Of a DNA stretch of 64,000 nt, positions 53,163-61,633 are shown in pieces. Origin of the DNA: Bradyrhizobium sp. RP6 (GTDB taxonomy: Bacteria; Pseudomonadota; Alphaproteobacteria; Rhizobiales; Xanthobacteraceae); NCBI RefSeq assembly GCF_003837805.1, contig NZ_RQIT01000009.1, forward strand, positions 1 to 64,000. Reading direction: 5' to 3'. Under the pieces are notes generated by a model. That model saw only the letters and a program-made list of their open reading frames with translations, made no database searches and had not been told where the DNA came from. A program made the translations under genes and the position numbers. Numbering within the stretch: the first letter of the stretch is position 1; each line of letters opens with the position of its first letter.

Positions 53163-53399
53163 ATGATGACCTTCCGACCGAGCCTGAAGGCGCTCGCAAT
53201 CGCCTTCGTCCTGGCAAGTGTGGCCGGTGCCGCCGTGCTCGTCGCGCGCCCGCAGCCGGTCGACAGTGCCGTGCTGGGCGCGGGCTGGGAATGCAGCCAG
53301 ACCGCATTCGTGCTCACGACCTGCGCACCGCGGGTCCAGCGGGCGATCCCGGCGGTCGAAACCTCGCGCAAGGACGCGACAGCGCCGCCCCGAGGCTGA
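53163..53399 (+). CDS. Small exported hypothetical protein, 78 aa
   Basis: N-terminal signal or anchor (LKALAIAFVLASVAGAAVLV), then a short mature region with two Cys (WECSQTAFVLTTCAPRVQRA) and a Pro/Arg end. No family recognised; the two Cys could form a disulphide. Confidence 0.55.
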   Translation: MMTFRPSLKALAIAFVLASVAGAAVLVARPQPVDSAVLGAGWECSQTAFVLTTCAPRVQRAIPAVETSRKDATAPPRG

Positions 53400-53475
53400 A
53401 TGGGGCAGGCTGATCGGGATGTGACGCGACGCCGCAGAGGTGATAAAGCCGGTTTGCCAGCGCGATCAGGCGGCC

Positions 53476-53673
53476 ATGTCCAAGCCCAAATCCGAACCCG
53501 GCGAGAAGCCTAGTCCGCGACGAGGCCGTAGATCCGAGCGCCAGCCCGGTGACGACCGTCGCGGCGCGATCGCTGGATTGATCATCGCGATCGTGATTCT
53601 TGGCGTCGGCTGGTGGCTTGCCCGGGATCTCACCGCAGCCAGCAAGATGCAGGATTGCCTGATGTCCGGGTGA
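53476..53673 (+). CDS. Small one-helix membrane protein, 65 aa
   Basis: ATG-53476 (MSKPKSEPGEKPSPRRGRRS): a basic, disordered cytoplasmic N terminus, one membrane helix (IAGLIIAIVILGVGWWLARD) and a short tail with Cys. Function unknown. Confidence 0.6.
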   Translation: MSKPKSEPGEKPSPRRGRRSERQPGDDRRGAIAGLIIAIVILGVGWWLARDLTAASKMQDCLMSG

Positions 53674-53889
53674 AGCAATTGCAACGTGATCGAGCCGGCT
53701 CGCTAGAGGCGCTTCAACGTGGCCCGCCGGAAGCCGTTGCGGCCAAAAATTGCCGTGATCTTAATCATTTGTAACGGGACTTAGCCGATCAAGCAGGTCA
53801 GTTATGTCGGCCGGTATCAACCCGGTGCGCGGCGAATCGTCTATCGCGCCGGGCACGACGGCCATCGAGAGAGTAGGGGGCGAGCACGC

Positions 53890-54645
53890 ATGAATGCGTC
53901 CAAACGCATGAAGATCGTTATTCCGCTGGTTTCGGCCATGTCGTTGCTGGCGCTTTCGGCGCAAGCTCAGGACGCAAGGCCGTCGAGGGATGCCGCTCCG
54001 CCGCCAGGCCGCCAGGGCGTGGGCGCGCCACCCCCGCCCAATCAGAACATGCGCCAAAGTCCTCCGCAGCAGGCGGCCCGGCCCGCTGACCAGCCCCATG
54101 GGGGTCCCGGTCGGCACAATGCCGGCGGGCCGCCGCCGGGACGTCACATCGCTCGCGGGCCCGCTCCGGAACGTGACTGGGGCGGACACACCTATCGCGG
54201 CAATCGCGCCTGGGAAGGCGGCCGCTGGCGTCATGAGGTCCGCAACGGCCGGTCCGGCTGGTGGTGGGACGTTGGTGGCGTCTGGTATTATTATCCGCAA
54301 CGGGTGGCTGGCCCGCCTGCCTACATCTCCGAGGACTATATCGATGACGTGCCGGTGGCCTATGCCCCGCCCCCCGTCGCCTACGCGCCGCCACCTCCGC
54401 CTCCGCCTCCGGCTGATCCCGGTGCCAGCGCGCTTGGCGGCGCGATCGTCGGCGGCGTGCTGGGCGGCCTGATCTCGGGCAACGCAACGGGGGCCGCCGC
54501 GGGCGCGGTTCTCGGCGGTGCGACGGGCGCAATCGCCGGTGCCACCGCTGCATCCCAGCCCGGATACTATTGGGCGCAGGGCACCTGCTACTATCGCTAT
54601 CCGAACGGCCAATACGTGCAGGCTGATCCCCGCGCGTGCTACTGA
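53890..54645 (+). CDS. Secreted Pro-rich protein with glycine-zipper segment
   Basis: 251 residues. Signal peptide (ending SAQA), a Pro/Gly/Arg-rich region, an RcnB/YXWGXW-like Trp/Tyr module (RAWEGGRWRHEVRNGRSGWW; VGGVWYYYPQ), a poly-Pro hinge, a glycine zipper (ALGGAIVGGVLGGLISGNAT) and a Cys-containing end (GTCYYRYPNGQYVQADPRAC). Glycine zippers insert in or associate with membranes; an envelope role is likely. A terminator follows at once. Confidence 0.72.
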   Translation: MNASKRMKIVIPLVSAMSLLALSAQAQDARPSRDAAPPPGRQGVGAPPPPNQNMRQSPPQQAARPADQPHGGPGRHNAGGPPPGRHIARGPAPERDWGGHTYRGNRAWEGGRWRHEVRNGRSGWWWDVGGVWYYYPQRVAGPPAYISEDYIDDVPVAYAPPPVAYAPPPPPPPPADPGASALGGAIVGGVLGGLISGNATGAAAGAVLGGATGAIAGATAASQPGYYWAQGTCYYRYPNGQYVQADPRACY

Positions 54646-54670
54646 GTTTTCCAACCGGATTTGGAGCGCG

Positions 54671-54699
54671 GAGGCGGGGCCAGGCCCGCCTCTTTTTTT
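54671..54699 (+). terminator. Rho-independent terminator
   Basis: GAGGCGGG / CCCGCCTC stem followed by seven T, 26 nt after the stop codon. Confidence 0.88.
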
Positions 54700-54713
54700 G
54701 GGCGCAGGCTCAA

Positions 54714-54881
54714 ATGAGTGCTGGCGCCGGTGGCGGCCCCGCGCAAATTTCAAAAGAAAAATGTCGGATGATTCGGGGGATGTGGGACATGCTGGATGCC
54801 ATCCAGATCAGCGTGGCGCTCTGGGCCATGATCGTTTGCGGCGGGATCAAACTCTCTCAGGCGCTGCCTTGGCTGTTCTAA
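54714..54881 (+). CDS. Small membrane protein, 55 aa
   Basis: Longest start ATG-54714; ATGs at 54768 and 54780 in frame could shorten it to the hydrophobic part (MWDMLDAIQISVALWAMIVC). One membrane helix. Its stop codon lies inside the first bases of the repeat at 54879, so the repeat may have supplied the end of the gene. Confidence 0.45.
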   Translation: MSAGAGGGPAQISKEKCRMIRGMWDMLDAIQISVALWAMIVCGGIKLSQALPWLF

Positions 54882-55000
54882 AGCGCAATGAGCTCAGGAT
54901 GAAACAGACGCTTTAGGTTATTGTTTGAGCATGATCTCCGCGCAAACGCGTTCCGCGCGTCGCGAGGGAAAACCGCTGCACAATTGTCCGGATCGTGTCG
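54879..55000. repeat. Intergenic double-palindrome repeat, copy B
   Basis: TAAAGCGCAATGAGCTCAGG, CGCTTTAGGTTATTGTTTGA, GCATGATCTCCGCGC and GGGAAAACCGCTGCACAATT follow the order of copy A at 25525, with an insertion of about 20 bases in the middle. Confidence 0.65.
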
Positions 55001-55060
55001 TAGCACGCAACCGGCGTCCGCAACCTCTATGGGCGAAGCGATAGTCAATCGCCTCGTGCA

Positions 55061-55222
55061 TCAGGACACGAGCCAGCCGAAGAATGCGATCGTGGCCCAG
55101 ACCAGGCTGCCGATCCAGGCCAGCATGACGACGCCGATGGTGCCGAGATACGCGATGCCGAGCAGATTCGAGCCATGTCGCTGCCTCTGGACGATGACTT
55201 CCGTGGCTGCTTTGCGTGTCAT
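55061..55222 (-). CDS. Small membrane protein, 53 aa
   Basis: MTRKAATEVIVQRQRHGSNL then two closely spaced hydrophobic stretches (LLGIAYLGTIGVVMLAWIGS; LVWATIAFFGWLVS). The basic N terminus predicts cytoplasmic placement. GGTGAGG precedes the ATG. No family recognised. Confidence 0.58.
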   Translation of the reverse strand: MTRKAATEVIVQRQRHGSNLLGIAYLGTIGVVMLAWIGSLVWATIAFFGWLVS

Positions 55223-55388
55223 GACCCGACCTCACCCAAGAAGCGTCCAGGCAACGTTTAGCGGAGATGCCGGCAACAGGCTGTGACGTAGTTCACAGAT
55301 CTGTCCATGAGGCCCGAAGACACCACCCCGCAATCATACGGACGAAACGGTCACGCGCTCGTCCAGATGGCCGGCTAGGGTCGGCCCC

Positions 55389-55562
55389 ATGTACACCGGG
55401 TATGATCCACAGCGCGAAGCCGAGGCCGCGATGAAGCGGGCCGCGGAGGCCGAAGGCGCCGACCGGCAACGGCTTATCCGGCTGGCCCTGGCGTGGCATC
55501 AACTCGCCCGCGATCCGCAGGATGAGCATTCTTCAGCCGGGCGCATCTCTCGGATTGGATAG
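55389..55562 (+). CDS. Small helical protein, 57 aa
   Basis: MYTGYDPQREAEAAMKRAAE, then a second helix with LIRLALAWHQLARDPQDEH. Soluble. A terminator follows 18 nt after the stop, supporting a real transcription unit. Function unknown. Confidence 0.58.
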   Translation: MYTGYDPQREAEAAMKRAAEAEGADRQRLIRLALAWHQLARDPQDEHSSAGRISRIG

Positions 55563-55576
55563 GCGGCCGACATGAG

Positions 55577-55613
55577 AAAAACCCCGTGCTCGGGGGACAA
55601 GCACGGGGTTCTT
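55577..55613 (+). terminator. Rho-independent terminator
   Basis: AACCCCGTGC / GCACGGGGTT stem with an 11-nt loop and a CTTC end. Confidence 0.7.
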
Positions 55614-55771
55614 CAAAGCCGACCGGGGTTGGCAGGTCGGCACCACTCAAGTCGGTCGTTCAACGCTCTGATCACGTGTTCGTTCCGCGTCGATCCGCGG
55701 GCGTTGGACTCCTGCACGGCTCGCGCGCTTGGCGCGCAGGAACATTCGTTCCGCGGCAGCGTTGTGCGGCT

Positions 55772-55993
55772 ATGACCGATCCCGAGTTACGCGCACAGTC
55801 CTTCGAGATCGCCTGGCGATATCTCGACCAGTCCGGCCTGCTCACGGGCGAGACCAAGGATTCCGCCCGCTTCATCTTGAACCGGATCGACCGCATGATG
55901 TTGCGTGGAGAGCGACGCAGGCTGCTGCTGTCGAATGCCGCCATCGATGCTTATCGGTTGCGGCCTATGTTAGTGAGTGCAGGATCGATCTGA
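55772..55993 (+). CDS. Hypothetical helical protein, 73 aa
   Basis: ATG-55772 (MTDPELRAQSFEIAWRYLDQ). Helical bundle-like sequence with LTGETKDSARFILNRIDRMM. It resembles small conserved rhizobial proteins; no function known. An upstream extension to 55586 crosses the terminator and is rejected. Confidence 0.6.
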   Translation: MTDPELRAQSFEIAWRYLDQSGLLTGETKDSARFILNRIDRMMLRGERRRLLLSNAAIDAYRLRPMLVSAGSI

Positions 55994-56032
55994 TTGAACC
56001 AGTCGTTAACGAATCCTCGGCTCCGCAATATG

Positions 56033-56075
56033 TGATCGCGATTCGTGCTTTGCGAACGAAGGGGAGTCGGATCGT
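56033..56075. repeat. GAACGAA palindromic repeat, copy 3
   Basis: GATCGCGATTCGTGCTTTGC then GAACGAAGGGGAGTCGGATC; same layout as the copies at 27460 and 27664, more diverged. Confidence 0.6.
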
Positions 56076-56082
56076 GAACAAA

Positions 56083-56103
56083 CAAAAAGCCCCCGAAGGG
56101 GCT
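56083..56103 (-). terminator. Terminator of the DUF2171 gene
   Basis: AGCCCC/GGGGCT stem around CGAA; the minus strand continues into TTTTTG. It lies 8 nt past the stop at 56111. Confidence 0.7.
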
Positions 56104-56110
56104 CAGTGTT

Positions 56111-56338
56111 TCAGGCGGCTTCCGTCTTCGGTACGGCGTCGGCATTCACCGACAGTTTGACGATATCGCCTTCGACGGCACCGACATATTTCCTGTCGAT
56201 GTAGTGATGATGGTCCTTGTGACCTTCCGGGCTGTCCCTGCGCGTCAGCTTGATGCGATTGCCCTCGACGCGATCGACGGTGCCGACATGTGCGCCGTCC
56301 TTGCCGATGATCTTCATGTGCTCTCTGATGTCGGTCAT
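56111..56338 (-). CDS. DUF2171 family protein
   Basis: 75 residues from ATG-56338 with AGGAGA upstream. MTDIREHMKIIGKDGAHVGT, VDRVEGNRIKLTRRDSPEGH and YIDRKYVGAVEGDIVKLSVN follow the small PRC-barrel-like DUF2171 pattern. Soluble; function unknown, often stress-linked. Confidence 0.8.
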   Translation of the reverse strand: MTDIREHMKIIGKDGAHVGTVDRVEGNRIKLTRRDSPEGHKDHHHYIDRKYVGAVEGDIVKLSVNADAVPKTEAA

Positions 56339-56451
56339 GCTGTTCTCCTTTGCATGGTTCAACTGCAAAGAGGCGTGTTCGTTGCAGCGGGCGCGTTGGA
56401 CCCAGGGCGTTTTCCAGACGTTGACGCCCCATCGGATCTGTCAAGAAGCTC

Positions 56452-57723
56452 ATGGAGACCGTTCGAGCCTATCTGGAGCGAAAGCACGAGGAACTCGGGC
56501 TGTTGAATGACTGCCTGAGAAGCCGGCTCGATTTGGCGTGTCCGCGTTCCGTCGACGAGGTGGTCAGGTCCAAATTCCAGATCGCTGCGGCGCTGAGGGC
56601 GGAGCACGAATTCCATGAATGGAAGGCGACGGAGACAGCCTGGTCGCATACGGCCGCTCCCGCCAGCGGGCCGTTCGAGTTCAGTTACGACTACCAGCGG
56701 GCCGATCTTACGGTGCGCGGTCCTTCGTTCTATGAGTTCGACTGCGGCTGCGGGAACACTGCGATCTATACCGCCTCAGGCATGGCCGCGATCTCCGCCG
56801 TGCTGCTCGCCTCCGCGCAAATCGTCGAGAAGGCTGATGTCCTGGTGCTTCCAGGCTCCTATGGAGAGACGCTGGAGCTGATCCGGGGCTTCGTCCCGCA
56901 TATGCGGCTCGAAGCCTTGAAGCTGCCCCTGGGCGATGCGTTTGCTCCGGCGAACGCGCCGCGGATACTTCTGTTGGATTCCTGCTCCTTCGCCGGCGCT
57001 TTCGAGGCGGCGCTGCGCTGTGACGGCTCGGGTCTCGATCTCCTGGTTTTCGACACGACATGCTTCGCCGGCAGGTCAGGCCGTATCAGGCGTGTCATGA
57101 GATGGGCCCGGCGATACGGAGTTCCGCTGGTGCTGGTGCGAAGCCACAACAAGCTCGATTCGCTCGGAGCGGAATATGGCCGCCTCGGCTCAGCCGTTTT
57201 CGAGCAAGGGAGCGAGCATCAGCAGCGGGCAGGGGGCGTCGAGTGGGCACGCCTTGCGTCCGAAACGCGAAGCGCGGTGCGGCTGCTCGGCGGCGCGGCG
57301 TTGCCGGCGCATTTCCCGCCCTTTGCAGGCAGTGCGGCGTACTGGGCCCTCACGAAGAGGCGTGTCGCGGCGATCTTGCGCAACGGCCGCAGCACGGCTC
57401 GATATTTCGCCGCGAAGCTCCCGGCGCTCTCGGCCGAGCTTCATTTCACCCACGGTCTGTACGTGACCCTCCGGGGAAAGCGCGTGCTCGACGAGGCGGC
57501 AGCGCGGCAGGCGGCCGAAAAGATGAGCAGCGAATTGCGCGGGGAGGGGTTCCCCATTCGCCACGCCGGCAGCTTCGGCTTCGATTTCGCGGCGACCGAA
57601 TGGTTTCACGATGCGACCACGGACCAGTATAGCGTCCGGGTGGCGGTCCCCGATCTTCCGACGGAGCTTTGGAATGATCTGGCCACCGCAATTGCGCGGT
57701 GGTGGCTTGCGCATCAGGCGTGA
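56452..57723 (+). CDS. PLP-dependent-transferase-like protein of unknown function
   Basis: 423 residues. The pattern resembles fold-type I PLP enzymes near Cys/Met-metabolism enzymes: GNTAIYTASGMAAISAVLLA (cofactor-phosphate loop), LLLDSCSFAG and LLVFDTTCFAG (Asp strands), and LVRSHNKLDSLGAEYGRLG with Lys where the Schiff-base Lys would be. The C-terminal domain is complete (RVAVPDLPTELWNDLATAIA). The first 60 residues are an unusual helical extension. It is monocistronic, with no pathway partners nearby. Cofactor use and reaction are inferred, not shown. Confidence 0.6.
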   Translation: METVRAYLERKHEELGLLNDCLRSRLDLACPRSVDEVVRSKFQIAAALRAEHEFHEWKATETAWSHTAAPASGPFEFSYDYQRADLTVRGPSFYEFDCGCGNTAIYTASGMAAISAVLLASAQIVEKADVLVLPGSYGETLELIRGFVPHMRLEALKLPLGDAFAPANAPRILLLDSCSFAGAFEAALRCDGSGLDLLVFDTTCFAGRSGRIRRVMRWARRYGVPLVLVRSHNKLDSLGAEYGRLGSAVFEQGSEHQQRAGGVEWARLASETRSAVRLLGGAALPAHFPPFAGSAAYWALTKRRVAAILRNGRSTARYFAAKLPALSAELHFTHGLYVTLRGKRVLDEAAARQAAEKMSSELRGEGFPIRHAGSFGFDFAATEWFHDATTDQYSVRVAVPDLPTELWNDLATAIARWWLAHQA

Positions 57724-57777
57724 GGTGGAGGATGAATGGCGAGGCCACGTCAAGAGCCGCGCGAGGCGCGCCTCGCA

Positions 57778-58020
57778 TCAATCGATCGCCAGGCATTGCT
57801 CCAGGGCCGGCTTCTCGTGGCTGCGACGCGCCCACTCCTGAACCGCGAAGGCCAGGTGATGCTGACCCACCGTGGCGCCGACGATCGATGCCTGCGCCAT
57901 CTCGACGGGCTTCTTGATCACGTTGATGCTCACGACGCCTGCGTCAATTGCCAAATACGACATCGCGACGATCGCCACCGCAGATGCGATCGCCATTCTC
58001 GTCCACTCCGATTGACGCAT
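57778..58020 (-). CDS. Small exported or anchored hypothetical protein, 80 aa
   Basis: N-terminal hydrophobic segment (MAIASAVAIVAMSYLAIDAG) and a polar helical rest (VGQHHLAFAVQEWARRSHEK). AAGGAT lies 6-7 nt before the ATG. No family recognised. Confidence 0.55.
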   Translation of the reverse strand: MRQSEWTRMAIASAVAIVAMSYLAIDAGVVSINVIKKPVEMAQASIVGATVGQHHLAFAVQEWARRSHEKPALEQCLAID

Positions 58021-58315
58021 CGGGATCCTTTTCGGGTGCAGTTCGCCCGGCCCATAGATAGGGCTGATGTGCTCGGTTCAAAGGCCGGAGCGGAGTTACC
58101 CACGCATTCGTGAAGAACTGGACGGCGTCGGCAGGGAGCTGCGGGGTCGGAATTACGCCCGATCCATGCAGCGTTTGGCGTCAGCCAAGAAGCCATCGAT
58201 CTCGGATTTCACTATCCGTCATTTCCTGAAGCGCCAGCCTAGTCTAGCCAAGTTGCAGTCACCGCTGATGGCGACAGGAAAAGAACGGCCGGCGCGCAGA
58301 GGCGCCGGCATGTGG

Positions 58316-59989
58316 TCAGAAACGACTCATTGGCGCGCGATGACGATGCCGTCGGACGAGCAGAACCAGTACGGCGCCGAGGATGCCGCATGCCCCTGCC
58401 ATGAACGGGGTCACGTAATAGGCGTATCGATTGAAACCATAGACCAGAAACGCTGGAAACGCTGCATTGATGAAAGCCAGCATGAGCATCAATATGCCAG
58501 CTGCGGCCAGATTGCGTGTCAGCCGCGCGTTCCGTTCCGGTCGATCAAAAATCCTGCATGCAAGCAGCAGTGCGGCAAGCAGCAAGGTGCCCGCCGACAA
58601 CCAGCGAATAGGCCCCGGCAGAAAATCGTATTCGCTGGAGATCGATAATCCGCAACAGAGCGGTGCCCGATCGTAGCGAGGTGCATAGCCGAGGCTGAAC
58701 AGCTTGTGCAGGAACGCCTGCAGCCCATCGGCCGACGGCAGTAGCCGCGACAATACCGCAGGCGGGTCATAGTGGTCACGAATCAGAGTTCCGCTCTTCA
58801 GCCCGGTAGGGCTGTGGAATATCTCAAACACATCGCGTTTGACGAAGTACTCGTAATCGTCGGGCCTAGAGGCCCGACTCGCCGGATAATTGCCGTCGAA
58901 CAGGAGGAAGAACATTTCGCGCGTGAAATGTTGGCTGACGTGTCTCCACAGGGTCGAGGGCGTGGTCACCGTTTCAACGAAGATGTCCCGCACGATACGT
59001 TCAAAATCAGCCTTGCTGTCGCCAGGCCGGCGCATGCGCTCGATCGCATAGAGCGGCCATTGATACTGCTCGATGTCAGCCCAGCCTTGCGGACCGTCAG
59101 CGCCGCGCATCGCGGTGACAAACTGCCTCGCCTGCGCCTTGCGCTCCAGATGGACTCCGTGGTCGAAATCGCCGGAATAACCGATCACAAAAGCCATCAC
59201 GCTTACGACGTCAGTTGCCGGCCGCTTTTCGACAATCGCGTTGATGGCGATGGGAATTGCATACACGGCCAGGCCGAAGCCGGTCGCGACGGCCAACACG
59301 GCGAGCCGGCGAACCAGACGCATGTCGAGCGCCAATAATAGCCACAGCAGGATCGCGAATCCCGCGCCCACGGCGGCGGACCGGCAAAGCATCACCGCCC
59401 CGATGCTGAGTCCGATTCCGGCTGCGGCGCGAAACGGCGACCAGTTCCGGAACACTATGCCAGCCGCCATGAAAGCAGCCAGACTCATTAGGAAGACCGA
59501 CGTAGTCTCGGCGCCGATCGTATTGTCGTAGTGGACTGTTCGCGCATAGAGCGTCGCCAGCAGGAAGGCGAGCAGTGAAAATATTCGGGGCGCTCCTGCG
59601 AAGCGGACGATCGCTGCGATCAGTAACCCCGTCACAACCGACATTACATGCTGGGCTGCCACGAAGAGGCGGATATCGGGCGCGAAAAGCTTGGACAGCA
59701 TGAAAAAGAAGAAAGCCAGCCCGTAGGGGCGGCCGTTCATGTCCTCCACGTAATGGCCCGTCAGAATGGCGCGGGTCTCGTCAAGATATGCCGCGCTGTC
59801 TTCGTGAATGAAGTTGTCGGGCCATGCCACGAAGAAAGCAAGATGAACCAGGGCCGCCAGAGCAACGGCCGCTAACCAGATGGCGGGCCAAAGGATATGA
59901 TCTGCAAGCCACGAAATCCGCGAGGTTTTTACGAGTGAGCCGGTCTGCGAGCCCGTTTGCTCCTGGCCATTTCTCATTTCGTCCCGCAC
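58316..59989 (-). CDS. Multi-pass membrane glycosyltransferase-like protein (GT-C type)
   Basis: 557 residues with about 11-12 membrane helices. The first periplasmic loop has the acidic motif of GT-C enzymes (NFIHEDSAAYLDETRAILTG, GRPYGLAFFFF). A large soluble loop lies at about 275-430, and four helices end the protein. It would transfer a sugar from a polyprenyl-phosphate donor in the periplasm. Substrate unknown. The methyltransferase gene upstream overlaps its 5' end by 16 nt, so they are one unit. Confidence 0.7.
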   Translation of the reverse strand: MRDEMRNGQEQTGSQTGSLVKTSRISWLADHILWPAIWLAAVALAALVHLAFFVAWPDNFIHEDSAAYLDETRAILTGHYVEDMNGRPYGLAFFFFMLSKLFAPDIRLFVAAQHVMSVVTGLLIAAIVRFAGAPRIFSLLAFLLATLYARTVHYDNTIGAETTSVFLMSLAAFMAAGIVFRNWSPFRAAAGIGLSIGAVMLCRSAAVGAGFAILLWLLLALDMRLVRRLAVLAVATGFGLAVYAIPIAINAIVEKRPATDVVSVMAFVIGYSGDFDHGVHLERKAQARQFVTAMRGADGPQGWADIEQYQWPLYAIERMRRPGDSKADFERIVRDIFVETVTTPSTLWRHVSQHFTREMFFLLFDGNYPASRASRPDDYEYFVKRDVFEIFHSPTGLKSGTLIRDHYDPPAVLSRLLPSADGLQAFLHKLFSLGYAPRYDRAPLCCGLSISSEYDFLPGPIRWLSAGTLLLAALLLACRIFDRPERNARLTRNLAAAGILMLMLAFINAAFPAFLVYGFNRYAYYVTPFMAGACGILGAVLVLLVRRHRHRAPMSRF

Positions 59990-60792
59990 ACGGTCCAGGA
60001 ATAGCCGTGCCGATGATGCAGCCTTACGTTCTTGAAGCCCGCATCCCGCAGCAACGCTTCAGCCTCCTCGCGCTTGTAGAATTTTGCCCAGCGGGGATTG
60101 ATCTGGTCGACGATGACGAGCCGCCGCTCGGCCGGCGGGAAACGCATGAAGACATTTGCCAGATAGTTCGACAACGGCAGTCCGGGCCAGCGGCCGGCGA
60201 GTGCCGCATAAGCGAGAACGACGGGATAGAGTAGCCAGGCGAGCGTTTCGTTCACGACGACGGGCAGGTTCCTGGTGACGAAGCGGATCGGCACGAAGAT
60301 GCTCTGGTAAGTGCGGCTGCCCTCATGGCCGTAAAGCCAGACCAGCATCTTTCCGCCCGGACGAAGCGCTTCGTACGCGGCTTTCACCACAGGCCGCGGC
60401 TCCGGAATATGATGAAGCACGCCGATTGACAGGATAAGGTCGAAATCATCCTTGGGAAGTGCTTCTCCCGTCACATTGAGGCTGCGCACGCGGTCAGCGG
60501 CTTTTGCCGTGTTGCGCACGAGAACGTCGTAGGCCCGGCTGGGCTCGACGGCAGTCACCGACGCGGCGCCGGCCGCGAGCATCATCAGGACAATCCGCCC
60601 GGTGCCCGACCCGATGTCGGCGCATCTGCGGTCTTTGATATCTTCGAGTGTCAGAAACGGCGCGATGATGTCGGCGAACAGTTCAACGCTGCCGTAATAG
60701 TCCGGGTTCTCCGTGTGGCGCGTCCATTGCTCTCCGAAGTCGTGGATGGTCTGATCGCGATCGCTGTTTCTTGCCGCCCGATCGTGCTGCAT
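59974..60792 (-). CDS. Class I SAM-dependent methyltransferase
   Basis: 272 residues. Motif I CADIGSGTGRIVLMMLAAGA, motif II acidic end TAVEPSRAYD, motif IV FDLILSIGVLHHIPEP and LRPGGKMLVWLYG are all present. A C-terminal region with two hydrophobic helices (NETLAWLLYPVVLAYAALAG) suggests membrane association. Likely modifies a sugar or lipid in surface glycan assembly, given its neighbours. Confidence 0.8.
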   Translation of the reverse strand: MQHDRAARNSDRDQTIHDFGEQWTRHTENPDYYGSVELFADIIAPFLTLEDIKDRRCADIGSGTGRIVLMMLAAGAASVTAVEPSRAYDVLVRNTAKAADRVRSLNVTGEALPKDDFDLILSIGVLHHIPEPRPVVKAAYEALRPGGKMLVWLYGHEGSRTYQSIFVPIRFVTRNLPVVVNETLAWLLYPVVLAYAALAGRWPGLPLSNYLANVFMRFPPAERRLVIVDQINPRWAKFYKREEAEALLRDAGFKNVRLHHRHGYSWTVCGTK

Positions 60793-60817
60793 TATACTGG
60801 TACGTCCCTTTTCGTCG

Positions 60818-61505
60818 TCACGTCCCGAAGTCGAGCATCTTCAGATCAGCGGAGGCCGCCGGGGTGGACACCACACTGCGCGACAATGTTCTGGAGATCC
60901 CGAAATGCAGAATCGGCCAAATCGCATAGGAATGATCGCGTCGATGCTCGGCATGTTCCCGCCAAAGCAGCCGCGCCTCGTCCGCTACGATGAAGGGGGC
61001 GAGGGCGTCGGCTTCGCGTTCAAAAATTCGCTCGGCGGTCGACCGCAGCTCGTGGCGCAGCAGACCGGCCAGTGGCGCATTGAAGCCATGCTTGGCTCCC
61101 TCGGTGACTGCGCTGGGAGCTTTCAGCCGGCGGGCGAGGCGCCGCAACAGGGCCTTCTTTTCGCCCTGCCGTGAAAGCAGCAGATCGGCATGGCAGCGCC
61201 CTGCGAAGTCCATGATCCGCCGGTCGAGAAACGGGACCCTCAGCTCGAGCGAGTGAGCCATGCTCATGGCGTCAGACTTCAGCAGAAGTCCAGCCGGCAG
61301 GTGCCAGCGCTGATCGGCAACCAGACAACGATCGATGAGATCGCCTTCCGCGTTTGCAATCTCCGCCTTGTAGCCGCGGAACGGATCCTCCCCGAGGAGA
61401 GGGCGCAACGCGCTGCCGTAAAGTTTGGAAAGCATGAATTGCGGGACGTAGCGGCGCCAGCAGGCGTGCGCTTCGTTCGGACCAGCGGTGAGCCGCAGCC
61501 GTCAG
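60818..61505 (-). pseudogene. C-terminal fragment of a glutamine-dependent asparagine synthetase (AsnB-like)
   Basis: From ATG-61435 205 residues are readable. LLKSDAMSMAHSLELRVPFL and DRRIMDFA belong to the C-terminal part of the AsnB synthetase domain, and ILHFGISRTL ends it. The N-terminal glutaminase domain and the ATP-pyrophosphatase motif (SGGxDS) are absent; the frame is closed by TGA at about 61504-61506. Such amidotransferases occur in surface-glycan clusters. Inactive as an AsnB. Confidence 0.78.
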
Positions 61506-61633
61506 GTGAGCCGATCAAGACGGAGGAGAACAAGGACCTTCAAGCCGTTTGATACCGGAAGAAAGTCGAAAGCGAGGAGCCTTGTAAAGCCGATGGCAGG
61601 GCGCATCTACCCGACTACTTGCGCGAGCACGGG

